Shown: piece after piece, positions 25,184 through 33,839 of the stretch | Numbering within the stretch: position 1 is the first letter of the stretch | How the letters are laid out: every line of letters begins with the position of its first letter | Assembly (NCBI GenBank): GCA_035651715.1 | Contig: DASRFD010000047.1 | Location: 77,310 to 141,309, forward strand | Length of the DNA: 64,000 nucleotides | DNA from: Nevskia sp035651715 | GTDB lineage: Bacteria > Pseudomonadota > Gammaproteobacteria > Nevskiales > Nevskiaceae | Direction of reading: 5' to 3' | Notes under the pieces: model-generated | Seen by the model: the letters and a program-made list of their open reading frames with translations, nothing else | What the model was told of the DNA's origin: nothing | Databases searched by the model: none | Translations under genes and position numbers: made by a program

Positions 25184-26437
25184 CTAATCCAGTTCCAGCA
25201 GCTCCAGCAGCTTCTCCGGCGGCACCGCCGGATAGAACAGGTAGCCCTGGGCGTAGTCGACGCCGATCTCGCGCAGCACCTCCAGCTTGCGGCGGTCGTC
25301 GACGAACTCGGCGGTGGTCTTCTTGCCGGTGGCGTGGGCGATCTGGTGGATGGCGTTGACGATCTCGCGGCAGGACTGCTCGACGGCGATGTCGCGCACG
25401 AAGCGGCCGTCGATCTTCACCTCGTCCACCGGCAGCGACTGCAGGTAGCCGAAGGAGCACAGGCCCGAGCCGAAGTCGTCGAGGCTGAAGGTGCAGCCGA
25501 GCTTGCGCAGCTCGCCGATCGCCTCGGAGGCCACTTCCAGGTGCTCCACCGCGGTGGTCTCGGTGATCTCGAAGCACAGGGCGTTGTGGCGCAGGCGCGC
25601 GCCGCGCACGTCGCTGAACAGGCGGTACATGAATTCGCCGTCCGCCACCGACTTGGCCGACAGGTTGATCGAGACGCTCTCCAGCCGGCGCATCGCCGCG
25701 GCGTTTTCCTGCAGCCAGGACAGGATGAAGGCGGAGGAGTAGCTGTCCAGCTCGGCCACCACGCCGGAGCGTTCCAGCGACTCGATCATGCCGCGCGGCA
25801 GCGGCATGTGCACGCCGTTCTTCTCCATCCGCATCAGGAACTCGGCCTTGGCCGGGCGCGGGCTGCCGCTGCGCACGTCGACGATCGGCTGCGGGTGCAT
25901 GGTCAGCTCGCCGGCGGCGAGCATGCGGCGGAACTCCTCGACGTAGTCGCCGCGGATCAGGTGATTGCGCTGCTCCTGGACGCCGGCGGCGCCGGCGACG
26001 ATCTGGTTGATGCCGCGCCGCTTGGCCGTGCCGCAGGCCAGCACCGCCTGGCGCAGCGCCGTTTCCCAGTCGGCGTCCGGGCGGACCACGGCGACGCCGA
26101 TCGACAGGCTCAGGGTCCAGGCCGGCGGCAGGCCGGGCACCGCCAGCGACAGCAGGCGCTCGCGCAGGGCGCGCGCCTCCTCCACCGCCGATTGCGGATG
26201 GTCGATGGCGCGCGCCACCACGTATTCGTTGCTCCACAGGCGCAGGCCGATGCCGCCATCGCCGGCCCACGCGGCGGCGGCCTTGCCGACGGCTGCGATC
26301 AGCCGGTCGGCGGCGACCGGGTCGAGGGCGTTGAGCCCGCGCAGGTCGTGCAGGTCAAGGTACAGCAGCGCGGCGGAGGGCGAGAAGCGCCAGGCGCGCA
26401 GCCGCCGCAGCAGCGGCGTGTAGGAGGAAATCGGCAT
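25184..26437 (-). CDS. EAL-domain c-di-GMP phosphodiesterase with degenerate GGDEF domain
   Basis: A 417-residue protein without membrane segments. The N-terminal GGDEF-like domain has lost its signature (WSNEYVVAR at the GGDEF position), so it cannot be a cyclase. The C-terminal EAL domain reads AEFLMRM at the EAL position but keeps the catalytic Glu, SINLSAKS, FEITET, LDDFGSG, VDEVKIDG, AEFVDD and YAQGYLF. Most metal and base residues are thus present, and phosphodiesterase activity is plausible. Location beside the chemotaxis cluster fits a role in motility/sessility control. Confidence 0.88.
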   Translation of the reverse strand: MPISSYTPLLRRLRAWRFSPSAALLYLDLHDLRGLNALDPVAADRLIAAVGKAAAAWAGDGGIGLRLWSNEYVVARAIDHPQSAVEEARALRERLLSLAVPGLPPAWTLSLSIGVAVVRPDADWETALRQAVLACGTAKRRGINQIVAGAAGVQEQRNHLIRGDYVEEFRRMLAAGELTMHPQPIVDVRSGSPRPAKAEFLMRMEKNGVHMPLPRGMIESLERSGVVAELDSYSSAFILSWLQENAAAMRRLESVSINLSAKSVADGEFMYRLFSDVRGARLRHNALCFEITETTAVEHLEVASEAIGELRKLGCTFSLDDFGSGLCSFGYLQSLPVDEVKIDGRFVRDIAVEQSCREIVNAIHQIAHATGKKTTAEFVDDRRKLEVLREIGVDYAQGYLFYPAVPPEKLLELLELD

Positions 26438-26531
26438 GGTGGGTCAGCACGGTGGCATCACCTCCATAGCGGCAGCGCCGCCGCAAACCTGAATCCGGCC
26501 GGCCCGGCCGGGCGCCCGTTCCTCCGCCGCT

Positions 26532-28001
26532 TCAGGCGGCCTTGACCTGCAGCCCGGCCACGTCCGGCAGCGGCTCGTCGGCCGGCTCCGCCGGGGCTTC
26601 GGGCGGCGCCAGGGTGCTCAGCTGCAGCAGCAGCTCCAGCTCGCCGCGGAAGGCCTCGAGCAGGCCGCGCGGGTGCGGCAGCAGGGCCAGGTCGGCGGAA
26701 ATGCCGAAGCTGAGCTGGCCGGCGTAGCTGAAGAAGCTCAGGCCCAGGCCGATGCCGCCGGACTGCGGCGGCCAGAACACCAGGTTGCGCATGCGCGCCC
26801 CGGCGATGCGCACGTGCCGCTTGGGCCCGGGCAGGCTCGACACCACCGCCACCGACTTGGCGCCGATGCGGCTGACCAGGCGGCGCTCGAACGGCACCGG
26901 CAGGTGGCTGGCGGCGGCCAGGCCGAGCATGGTGGCATGGGCCTGCGGCGATTCCTTCAGCTGGTTCATGCGCCGCGCCACGGTGCGCAGGCGCTGCGCC
27001 GGGTCGGGCTCGCCCACCGGCAGGTCGAGCAGCACCAGGCCGAAGTGGTTGCCGAGCTGGCGGCCCTTGCCGCTGCGCAGGTTCACCGGCACCGAGATGC
27101 GCAGGTTCTGGTCGAGCGGAAGCGCGGCGCTGGTGTGGTGCAGCTGGCGGGCGAAGGCGCCGGCCAGCGCGGCCATCAGCAGGTCGTTGACGCGCACGCC
27201 GAGCAGGCGCGCCTGGCGGCGCAGCGGATCCAGCGGCAGGTCGTCAGCCCAGGCCACGCCGCGGCGGCCGGACAGCGGCTTGCGCAGCTGCGGCGGATTG
27301 TCTTCCGGCAGGGCCAGCACGTTGCGCACCGCGGCGATGGCGTCGCGGCCCTGCTGGTAGTGCCGCACCAGCTCGATGCGCCCGGCGCGGCTGCGCGCCA
27401 GCGCGCGCAGCCTGACCAGGCCGGAATTGACCAGCCCCAGCGCGTCGATCAGGCCGCCGAGCGGCCCGGCCGTGCTCTGCACCGGCTCGGCCGCGGGCAG
27501 GGTGGCGGGAGCGCGCTGGAAGCCGCTGTCGGTGCTGTCGATCAGCAGGGTCACCAGGGCGATGCCGTCGGCCAGGGCGTGGTGGGCGCGGAACAGCACC
27601 GTCACCGGCCCGCTGGCGCTGGGGAACAGCAGCAGCCGCCACAGCGGCCGCGCGTGGTCCAGTTCGCGCGACACCTCGGCCGAGATCGCCTTGCGCAGCT
27701 CGCGCTCGCCGGCGCCCCCGCCGCCCTGTGGCCGGGGCAGGCGGCGCACATGGACGTGATAGCGGTAGTCGAGGTCTTTTTCGTCGACCCAGCGCGGCTG
27801 GCCCTGGCTGTGGTCGATGCGCTGGCGGAAGCGCGGATAGCGCAACAGCCGCTCCACCATCACCTTCTGCAGGTGCGCGGCGTCCACCGGCCCCTCCAGC
27901 TGGAAGATGGCGCTGATCACCATCGGGTTGCAGGGGGTATCCATCTCGAGCCAGGCGCGATCCACCGCGCCCAGGGGCTCGCCGGTCGTTGCATGCTTCA
28001 T
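26532..28001 (-). CDS. Wax ester synthase/diacylglycerol acyltransferase (WS/DGAT)
   Basis: A member of the bifunctional acyl-CoA:alcohol/diacylglycerol acyltransferase family that makes storage wax esters or triacylglycerol. The 489-residue product starts MKHATTGEPL; ATG 28001 has GGAAGAA upstream and is preferred to one seven codons earlier. The catalytic HHxxxDG motif is present as HHALADGI near residue 140, and later blocks include NLRSGKGRQLGNHFG and SSLPGPKRHV. No membrane helix is expected; these proteins sit at the inner face of the membrane. Confidence 0.92.
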   Translation of the reverse strand: MKHATTGEPLGAVDRAWLEMDTPCNPMVISAIFQLEGPVDAAHLQKVMVERLLRYPRFRQRIDHSQGQPRWVDEKDLDYRYHVHVRRLPRPQGGGGAGERELRKAISAEVSRELDHARPLWRLLLFPSASGPVTVLFRAHHALADGIALVTLLIDSTDSGFQRAPATLPAAEPVQSTAGPLGGLIDALGLVNSGLVRLRALARSRAGRIELVRHYQQGRDAIAAVRNVLALPEDNPPQLRKPLSGRRGVAWADDLPLDPLRRQARLLGVRVNDLLMAALAGAFARQLHHTSAALPLDQNLRISVPVNLRSGKGRQLGNHFGLVLLDLPVGEPDPAQRLRTVARRMNQLKESPQAHATMLGLAAASHLPVPFERRLVSRIGAKSVAVVSSLPGPKRHVRIAGARMRNLVFWPPQSGGIGLGLSFFSYAGQLSFGISADLALLPHPRGLLEAFRGELELLLQLSTLAPPEAPAEPADEPLPDVAGLQVKAA

Positions 28002-28323
28002 GGCGTTCTTCCGTGTGGCCACAAGGTCCTCGCAAGGATGATGCCGTTCCGTTGCGGCCCGGTACTTCCCGGCGGGAACGATGGTTGTTGCACAGTCTGC
28101 GGCTGCAGTCTGTCCTGACGGTGATCCGGGCGTGAAAGTTCCGTGAATATGCCCGGGATGCGAAGCGGGTGCCGCTGTGGCGGAAACGAGGCCCGAAGTC
28201 CCGGCGGAACCCGGAAAAAAGCCGCTCCCGGGAGGTCCTCCCTGCTACTCCGTTCGTGCGAGATCAAACGCCGGGCCTTCCTTCAAGATGGGCCCCGGCG
28301 GCAAAAACAGCAAGGGGGAGCAG
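28002..28323. other. Divergent intergenic region (322 bp)
   Basis: Separates the WS/DGAT gene (-) from the KstD-like operon (+) and must hold both promoters. A GTGAA-N6-GTGAA direct repeat (28132-28136 and 28143-28147) resembles the repeats seen at 32394 and elsewhere, but no matching -10 occurs at the fixed distance. A reading frame continues upstream of 28324, yet the strong GGGGGAG ribosome site and flavoprotein homology begin only at 28324. Confidence 0.5.
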
Positions 28324-29994
28324 ATGGCTGGAGAGAATTGGGACCTTCACACCGACGTCCTGGTGGTGGGTTCGGGCGCCGGCGGCCAGGTCGCCGCCGC
28401 CGCGGCGGCGGACCGCGGCGCGCAGGTGGTGGTGATCGAGAAGAGCCCGCTCTACGGCGGCACCTCGGCCATGTCCGGCGGCGCCATCTGGATCCCGATG
28501 AGCAGCCTGGCCCTGGCCGCGGGCCTGCAGGACTCGCCGGAGGACGCCTTCCGCTACATCCGCGCCCTGGCGGCGCCGAACGTGCCCGACAGCCTGATCC
28601 GCGCCTACGTCGAGCAGGCCCCCAGGATGCTCGACTGGGTCCAGGCCAACACCGCGGTGCGCTTCATGAGCGTGCCCTACACCGACTACCACGCCGAGCT
28701 GCCGGGCGGAAAGCAGGGCTGGCGCACCCACATGCCGGTGGAGTTCGACGGCCGGGTGCTGGGCGAGGACGTGCAGATCCTGCGGCCCTCGTCCAAGGCG
28801 GCGAACCTGTTCGGGCGCATCAACTGGACCCTGATGGAGGCGCACGTCCTGCTCAACCGGCCGGCCGGCTGGATCAAGGTGTTCCTCAAGATCATGTGGC
28901 GCTACTACGGCGACATCGCGCAGCGCCTGCGCTCGCCGCGCGACCGCTTCCTGACCCTGGGCAACGCCCTGGTCGGCGGCCTGCGCCTGTCGCTGAACCG
29001 GCGCGGCGTGCCGATCTGGCTGAACACGCGCCTGGTGTCGCTGGTCACCGAGGACGGCCGCGTCACCGGCGCGGTGATCGAGCGCGACGGCCGGCCGCAG
29101 CGCATCCAGGCGCGCAAGGGCGTGGTGCTGGCGGCGGGCGGCTTCGAGCGCAACGCGCAGATGCGCGGGCAGCACCTGCCCGGCAGCCCCGACCCGGCCT
29201 ACACCGGCGCGCACCCCTACAACACCGGCGACGCCATCCGCATCGGCCAGGAAGCCGGCGCGGCGGTGCGCAACCTCGGCACCGCCTGGTGGGCCCCGGT
29301 GTTCAGGATCCCGGGCGAGGAGTCGGCGCGGCTGTGCACCTACGAGCGCGCGCTGCCCGGCAACATCATCGTCAACCCGCGCGGCGAGCGCTTCCACAAC
29401 GAGGCCGCCTCGTACCACATCTCGGCGCAGGAGATGGTCAAGGCCGGCAGCCCGCACGCCTGGGCGGTGTTCGACCGGCGCTACCGCAGCAAGTACCCGA
29501 TGGGACCGGTGATCCCGAAGTTCCCCGACTGGATCCTGCCCAGGGCGGTGCGCTCGATCCTGCTCAAGGCGCGCACCCTGGAGGATCTGGCCGGCAAGAT
29601 GGGCGTGCCGGCGGAGGCGCTCAGGCGCACCGTCGAGACCTTCAACGCCGGCGCCCGCGACGGCCGCGACCCGCAGTTCGGCCGCGGCGACGCCGCCTAC
29701 GACCGCTACTACGGCGACCCCAGGGTGACGCCGAACCCGAACCTCGCCCCCATCGACCAGGCGCCGTTCTACGCCTTCCCGATCCACTCCGGCGACATCG
29801 GCACCAACGGCGGCCTGGTGATCGACGAGCGCGCGCAGGTGCTGGACACCGCCGGCCGGCCGATCGCCGGCCTCTACGCCACCGGCAACTGCACCGCCTC
29901 GGTGATGGGCGGCGCCTATCCCGGCGCCGGCTCCACCCTGGGACCGGCGATGACCTTCGGCTGGGTCGCCGGCCACAGCGTCACCGGGGGTTGA
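28324..29994 (+). CDS. FAD-dependent 3-ketosteroid delta-1-dehydrogenase-like flavoprotein
   Basis: Member of the fumarate reductase/KstD flavoprotein superfamily. In the 556-residue product, the FAD-binding motif DVLVVGSGAGGQVAAAAAA is near the N-terminus and is followed by EKSPLYGGTSAMSGGAIW. The C-terminal part has FPIHSGDIGTNGGLVID and YPGAGSTLGPAMTFGW, which closely follow the KstD pattern. Related flavoproteins act on other enone or acyl substrates, so the steroid substrate is an inference. ATG 28324 has GGGGGAG upstream. It is first in a three-gene operon. Confidence 0.85.
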   Translation: MAGENWDLHTDVLVVGSGAGGQVAAAAAADRGAQVVVIEKSPLYGGTSAMSGGAIWIPMSSLALAAGLQDSPEDAFRYIRALAAPNVPDSLIRAYVEQAPRMLDWVQANTAVRFMSVPYTDYHAELPGGKQGWRTHMPVEFDGRVLGEDVQILRPSSKAANLFGRINWTLMEAHVLLNRPAGWIKVFLKIMWRYYGDIAQRLRSPRDRFLTLGNALVGGLRLSLNRRGVPIWLNTRLVSLVTEDGRVTGAVIERDGRPQRIQARKGVVLAAGGFERNAQMRGQHLPGSPDPAYTGAHPYNTGDAIRIGQEAGAAVRNLGTAWWAPVFRIPGEESARLCTYERALPGNIIVNPRGERFHNEAASYHISAQEMVKAGSPHAWAVFDRRYRSKYPMGPVIPKFPDWILPRAVRSILLKARTLEDLAGKMGVPAEALRRTVETFNAGARDGRDPQFGRGDAAYDRYYGDPRVTPNPNLAPIDQAPFYAFPIHSGDIGTNGGLVIDERAQVLDTAGRPIAGLYATGNCTASVMGGAYPGAGSTLGPAMTFGWVAGHSVTGG

Positions 29995-29995
29995 G

Positions 29996-30964
29996 ATGGC
30001 CGTACCGCAGAGCCTGCGCGGCAAGCTGGTGGCGCCGGTGATCGGCGCGCCGATGTTCCTGGTGTCGTTCCCGCCGCTGGTCGCCGCGCTGTGCAAGGCC
30101 GGCGTGATCGGCACCTTCCCGCACGTCAACGCGCGCCCGGCGGAGCAGTTCGAGCAGTGGCTGCTGCAACTGGAAGGCGAGCTGGAGCAGCACCGCGCGG
30201 CGCACCCGCAGGCGGTGGTGGCGCCGTTCGGCGTCAACCTGGTGGTCCACCGCACCAACCCGCGCTTCCTGCAGGACCTGGCGGTGGTGGTGCGGCACCG
30301 CGTGCCGCTGGTGCTGACCTCGCTGGGCCATCCGGGCGAGGTGGTGGGGCCGGTGCACGGCTACGGCGGCCTGGTGTTCAGCGACGTCACCAACGCGGCG
30401 CACGCGCGCAAGGCGGCGCAGGCCGGCGTCGACGGCCTGGTCTGCGTCGGCGCCGGCGCCGGCGGCCATGCCTCGACCCAGAGCACCTTCTCGCTGGTGC
30501 GCGAGATCCGCGAGTTCTGGGACGGCTGCCTGGTGCTGGGCGGGGCGATCAACGACGGCTGGCAGGTGCGCGCGGCCGAGGCGCTGGGCGCCGACTTCGC
30601 CTACATGGGCACGCGCTTCATCGCCGCGCAGGAGTCGCAGGCCAGCGCCGAGTACAAGCAGATGCTGGTCGCGGCCGGCGTCGACGACCTGGTCTACACC
30701 GACCGCCTGTCCGGCATCGGCTGCAACTTCCTCAAGCCTTCGCTGGCGCAGCACGGCGTCGACCCGGCGACCCTGCCGCCGAAGGCGCCGGACCTGAGCG
30801 TGCTCACCGACAGCAAGGCCAGGGTCTGGCGCGACCTGTGGACCGCCGGCCACGGCGTGGCGACGATCCACGACGTCCCGCCGGTGGCGCAGATCGTGGC
30901 GCGCCTGGTGGAGGAGTACCGCGCCGCCTGCGCTCTCGGCCCTTCGCCGGCGGTGCACGGATGA
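29996..30964 (+). CDS. Nitronate monooxygenase family FMN protein
   Basis: A TIM-barrel FMN protein of the 2-nitropropane dioxygenase/nitronate monooxygenase family, 322 residues. The FMN-phosphate and catalytic-His region appears as GLVCVGAGAGGHASTQSTF, with LGGAINDGWQVRAAEALGAD and YMGTRFIAAQES following. Family members oxidise nitronates, but several operon-borne versions have unknown substrates or work as enoyl reductase-like enzymes. ATG 29996 is one base after the dehydrogenase stop, and the stop overlaps the next start, so function is linked to its neighbours. Confidence 0.85.
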   Translation: MAVPQSLRGKLVAPVIGAPMFLVSFPPLVAALCKAGVIGTFPHVNARPAEQFEQWLLQLEGELEQHRAAHPQAVVAPFGVNLVVHRTNPRFLQDLAVVVRHRVPLVLTSLGHPGEVVGPVHGYGGLVFSDVTNAAHARKAAQAGVDGLVCVGAGAGGHASTQSTFSLVREIREFWDGCLVLGGAINDGWQVRAAEALGADFAYMGTRFIAAQESQASAEYKQMLVAAGVDDLVYTDRLSGIGCNFLKPSLAQHGVDPATLPPKAPDLSVLTDSKARVWRDLWTAGHGVATIHDVPPVAQIVARLVEEYRAACALGPSPAVHG

Positions 30965-31560
30965 GCGCCCCGGACACGGTCGATTTCTACTTCGACTTCG
31001 CCTCGCCGTATGCCTATTTCGCGCACGGCGCCATCGGCGCGCTGGCGCAGCGCCACGGCCTGCGCCTGCGGCGCCGGCCGGTGCTGCTGTGGGCGATCCT
31101 GAAGGAGCTGGGGATGCCGCCGCCCGCGGAGCAGCCGGCCAAGAGCCGCTACATGCGGCACGACATGAACCGCTCCGCCGCCTACTACGGCCTGCCGTTC
31201 CGCCTGCCGCCGCGCTTTCCGCAATCCAGCCACGCCGCGGCGCGGCTGTACTACACGCTGGAGGCGCGCGCGCCGGAACGCTGCGGCGAGTTCACCGACG
31301 CGGTGTTCCGCGCCTACTTCGTCGACAACCTGGACCTCGGCGACGCCGCGGTGCTGGCGCCGCTGGCCGCGCCCTTGTCCGCGGACGAGGCGCGGCAGGC
31401 GCTGGAGGCCGAAGCCGCCAAGGCGGCGCTGCGCCAGGCCAATGCCGAGGCGGCGCAGCGCGGCGTGTGGGGCTCGCCGTACTGGTTCTGGGGCGAGGAA
31501 GCCTTCTTCGGCGCCGACCGCCTGCCGCAGTTCGAACGCCTGCTCGCGGCCGGGCGCTGA
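30961..31560 (+). CDS. DsbA-fold 2-hydroxychromene-2-carboxylate isomerase-like protein
   Basis: The 199-residue product belongs to the GST-kappa/HCCA isomerase branch of the thioredoxin fold. The N-terminal VDFYFDFASPYAYFAHGAI has Ser at the glutathione-activating position, and the end has GVWGSPYWFWGEEAFFGADR, the usual family signature. HCCA isomerases act in naphthalene-type ring degradation with glutathione. In this operon with a KstD-like flavoprotein the substrate is uncertain. ATG overlaps the previous stop. Confidence 0.88.
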   Translation: MSAPDTVDFYFDFASPYAYFAHGAIGALAQRHGLRLRRRPVLLWAILKELGMPPPAEQPAKSRYMRHDMNRSAAYYGLPFRLPPRFPQSSHAAARLYYTLEARAPERCGEFTDAVFRAYFVDNLDLGDAAVLAPLAAPLSADEARQALEAEAAKAALRQANAEAAQRGVWGSPYWFWGEEAFFGADRLPQFERLLAAGR

Positions 31561-31867
31561 AAGGCGGCGTTCCGGCTGGGGCCATGGGCCCGAGCGCGCC
31601 CGGCCGGCGCCCCGGCCCGGCGTACCGGCCCCGGCGTACCGGCAGGTTCATCGCAGCCGCCTGCCACGGCTCCCCGGCCGGCGGACGCGCGCACTCCTTA
31701 CACGAGTCTTTCACCAAAGGCATGATCGCCGGCCCCGCCGCATCGCCCGCGATTTTTACGAATTCCCGACAGAGGGTTTATCGTGCTCAACCGCGGCAGG
31801 CGGCCCGGCGCGTTGCGCGGGGCGCTCGCGCCGCGCAATGATCGGACACTGATACGGAGACCCGGAC
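31561..31867 (+). other. Intergenic region with weak promoter candidate
   Basis: A 307-bp gap before the small lipoprotein gene. TTTACG (31755-31760) and TTTATC (31777-31782), 16 bp apart, form a weak sigma-70-like promoter. No terminator with a T-tract follows the isomerase gene, and I see no coding signal here. Confidence 0.35.
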
Positions 31868-32347
31868 TTGAGCATCATGCGCATCGTGGCGGCGGCATTG
31901 CTCGCCTCCATCCTGCTGGCCTGTGCCGAAGACCCCGAGCTGCAGCGCCCCGAGCTTGCCTCGACGCCGGAGCGGCTGATGCTGGCGGCGCTGACCAAGG
32001 TCAAGGCCAGCGACGCGCAGCGCCTGGCGGTGCTCAACGCCTACGACAGCCGCAACGGCCAGCTGGTCGCGCTGGGCAAGCGCTCGCGCGAGATCGTGGC
32101 GCAGTGGCACAAGCTCGACCGTACCGCCCCGGACTTCGAGCAGCAGGTCGACGCCCTCGCCGCGCAGTGGGCCGAGCTCAACGGCGCCGAGATGAAGGCG
32201 CGCGCCGGCTACGAGCGCGCCATCGCCACCCAGCTGACGCCCGCGCAATGGTCGGAGTGGCAGGACTACATGCGCAGCGTCGGCGAGGCGCAGCGGCGGG
32301 CGGAGCTGTTCGGCGCCGAAGGCTACGAGCGGCACGGGCCGCGCTAG
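31868..32347 (+). CDS. Small helical lipoprotein, possibly Spy/CpxP-like
   Basis: A 159-residue exported lipoprotein. A short signal peptide ends in the lipobox LLAC (ILLACAED). The mature part is Ala-, Gln- and Glu-rich and predicted all-helical, with LTPAQWSEWQDYM near the C-terminus. This resembles the LTxxQ motif of Spy/CpxP periplasmic chaperones, but only one copy is clear and the match is weak. TTG 31868 is well spaced from GGAGA; ATG 31877 is the alternative. It directly precedes the Cpx-like regulon but has no GTAAA repeat upstream. Confidence 0.65.
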   Translation: MSIMRIVAAALLASILLACAEDPELQRPELASTPERLMLAALTKVKASDAQRLAVLNAYDSRNGQLVALGKRSREIVAQWHKLDRTAPDFEQQVDALAAQWAELNGAEMKARAGYERAIATQLTPAQWSEWQDYMRSVGEAQRRAELFGAEGYERHGPR

Positions 32348-32393
32348 CTGCCGCCATGCCTTCCGGCGCGCGGCGGCGGAGGGGCGGATGCTT

Positions 32394-32443
32394 GTAAAAC
32401 CTCTGTAAATCTGCGCCGCCGGCGGCGGCGAGGGCCTTAGCGT
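32394..32443 (+). promoter_or_regulatory. CpxR-like box and promoter of the Ig-like lipoprotein gene
   Basis: Direct half-sites GTAAA at 32394-32398 and GTAAA at 32405-32409 (N6 between, 11-bp period). A -10-like TAGCGT at 32438-32443 begins 33 bp after the start of the second half-site. The surrounding gCCTTAGCGTG matches the site upstream of the gene at 56256 base for base at the same distance. The predicted transcription start near 32450 excludes any upstream start codon and supports ATG 32481. Confidence 0.75.
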
Positions 32444-32480
32444 GATGCGCCCGCGCGATCCCGCGCCTGCAAGGTCCCGC

Positions 32481-33830
32481 ATGAACCGCCATCCGCCCCT
32501 TCCGCCGCCGTGGCGCGCCACCCTGTGCCTCGGCGCCGTGCTGCTCAGCGCCTGCGGCGGCGCCACCGGCCAGGGCAACGCGCCCAAGCTGCTGGTGCTC
32601 GGTGCCTCCGGCAGCACGCCCAGCCAGACTTCCGGCCTGGTCAGCCTGCGCGTGTTCGAGTGCATTCCGCAGCGTTTGTCGGCGACCCTGTATTTCCAGG
32701 ACGGCTCCGCCGGCGACTTCAGCGCGCGGGTGCAGTGGAGCAGCTCCAACGCCGGCGCGGTGGCGGTGAGCAACGGCGACATCGCCGCGCCGGGCGGCGG
32801 CTACTATGCCGCCGGCACCCTGGTGCCGGTCGGGTCCGGCAGCGCCGTCATCACTGCCGACTACGACGGCATCCGCGCCCAGACGGCGGTCAGCGCCGGC
32901 ACGCCGCAGGGCCTGACCATGAAGATGCAGCGGGGCAGCAACGACGTCGTGCCGGACGGCGGCAGCTTCGAGCTGGGCATCGGCACCACGCAGCAGCTGC
33001 AGCTCACCGCCCGGCTCGACGGCGTCGAGACCGATCTCGGCGACTACGCCGGCTGGAGCCTGCTCGCGCCCAACCCCAGCGTCGCCACCATCAGCGCCAG
33101 CGGGGCGATCAGCGCGGTCGGCGCCGGCAGCGCGCCGCTGACGGTGGTGGCGAGCCTGCCGGTCTGCGGCCTCGGCACCGCGGCCGATCCGGCGACGCAG
33201 CTGAGCTTCACCGTGCATCACATCCAGGGCATCGCCATCGCGCCGGAGTTCAGCGGCAACCCGCAGCTGGTCGTCGGCAACAGCGAGCTGATGCGGGTGG
33301 TCGCCACCCTGGACGACGGAGCCACCCAGGATCTCAGCGGCCAGTCCACGCTCAGCTCGTCCAATGACAGCGTGGCGAGCTTCAGCGGCTACACGCTGAG
33401 CGCGGCGGCGGCCGGCGGCAGCATCATCGGCGCCAGCTTCAGCGGCGGCGCCTCCACCTACACCGCGCCCTCGCTGGCGGTCACGACGGTCGCGGCGAGC
33501 CTGCAGGCCGTGAGCGTCTGCTGGACCGAGCCGGACGCGGCTTTCAGCGCCTGCCCGGCGGGACAGGATGCGGCCGGTGTCGGCGCCGGCAGCCTCACGC
33601 CGGTGCAGTTCCACGCCGTCGGCACCTACGACAGCGGCAGCGTGACGCAGGAGATCACGCGCCAGGTCAGCTGGTCGTCCAGCGACAGCACGGTGGCCAG
33701 CGTCTCCAGCGGCGGCCTCACCGCCGGCCAGGCCCTGGGCCTGAGCGCGCAGCACACCGTGACCATCACCGCCACCGACGGCGACGCGCAGAACGTGACG
33801 ACGGCGTCGCAGCAGCTGTCGGTGCGGTAG
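32481..33830 (+). CDS. Exported lipoprotein with bacterial Ig-like (BID_2-type) repeats
   Basis: The 449-residue product begins with a signal peptide and lipobox (AVLLSACGG). The rest is beta-rich with repeated Ig-like signatures such as VQWSSSNAGAVAVSNG, NPSVATISASGAISAVGAGS, LSSSNDSVASF and VSWSSSDSTVASVSSGGL, typical of BID_2 surface domains. ATG 32481 has AAGG upstream and fits the predicted transcription start. It is probably an outer-membrane or surface-anchored protein with an adhesive or structural role. It converges on the secretin gene with 9 bp between stops. Confidence 0.85.
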   Translation: MNRHPPLPPPWRATLCLGAVLLSACGGATGQGNAPKLLVLGASGSTPSQTSGLVSLRVFECIPQRLSATLYFQDGSAGDFSARVQWSSSNAGAVAVSNGDIAAPGGGYYAAGTLVPVGSGSAVITADYDGIRAQTAVSAGTPQGLTMKMQRGSNDVVPDGGSFELGIGTTQQLQLTARLDGVETDLGDYAGWSLLAPNPSVATISASGAISAVGAGSAPLTVVASLPVCGLGTAADPATQLSFTVHHIQGIAIAPEFSGNPQLVVGNSELMRVVATLDDGATQDLSGQSTLSSSNDSVASFSGYTLSAAAAGGSIIGASFSGGASTYTAPSLAVTTVAASLQAVSVCWTEPDAAFSACPAGQDAAGVGAGSLTPVQFHAVGTYDSGSVTQEITRQVSWSSSDSTVASVSSGGLTAGQALGLSAQHTVTITATDGDAQNVTTASQQLSVR

Positions 33831-33839
33831 CGCGGGGAC

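Noticed and set aside
28132..28147. GTGAA-N6-GTGAA repeat upstream of the KstD-like operon as a seventh CpxR-like site
   Set aside because: The 11-bp period fits, but both half-sites are degenerate and the sequence 33 bp downstream (TGTGGC) is not a plausible -10.
31699..31714. GTGAA-N6-GTGTA repeat on the - strand
   Set aside because: Degenerate half-sites and no - strand gene downstream; likely chance.
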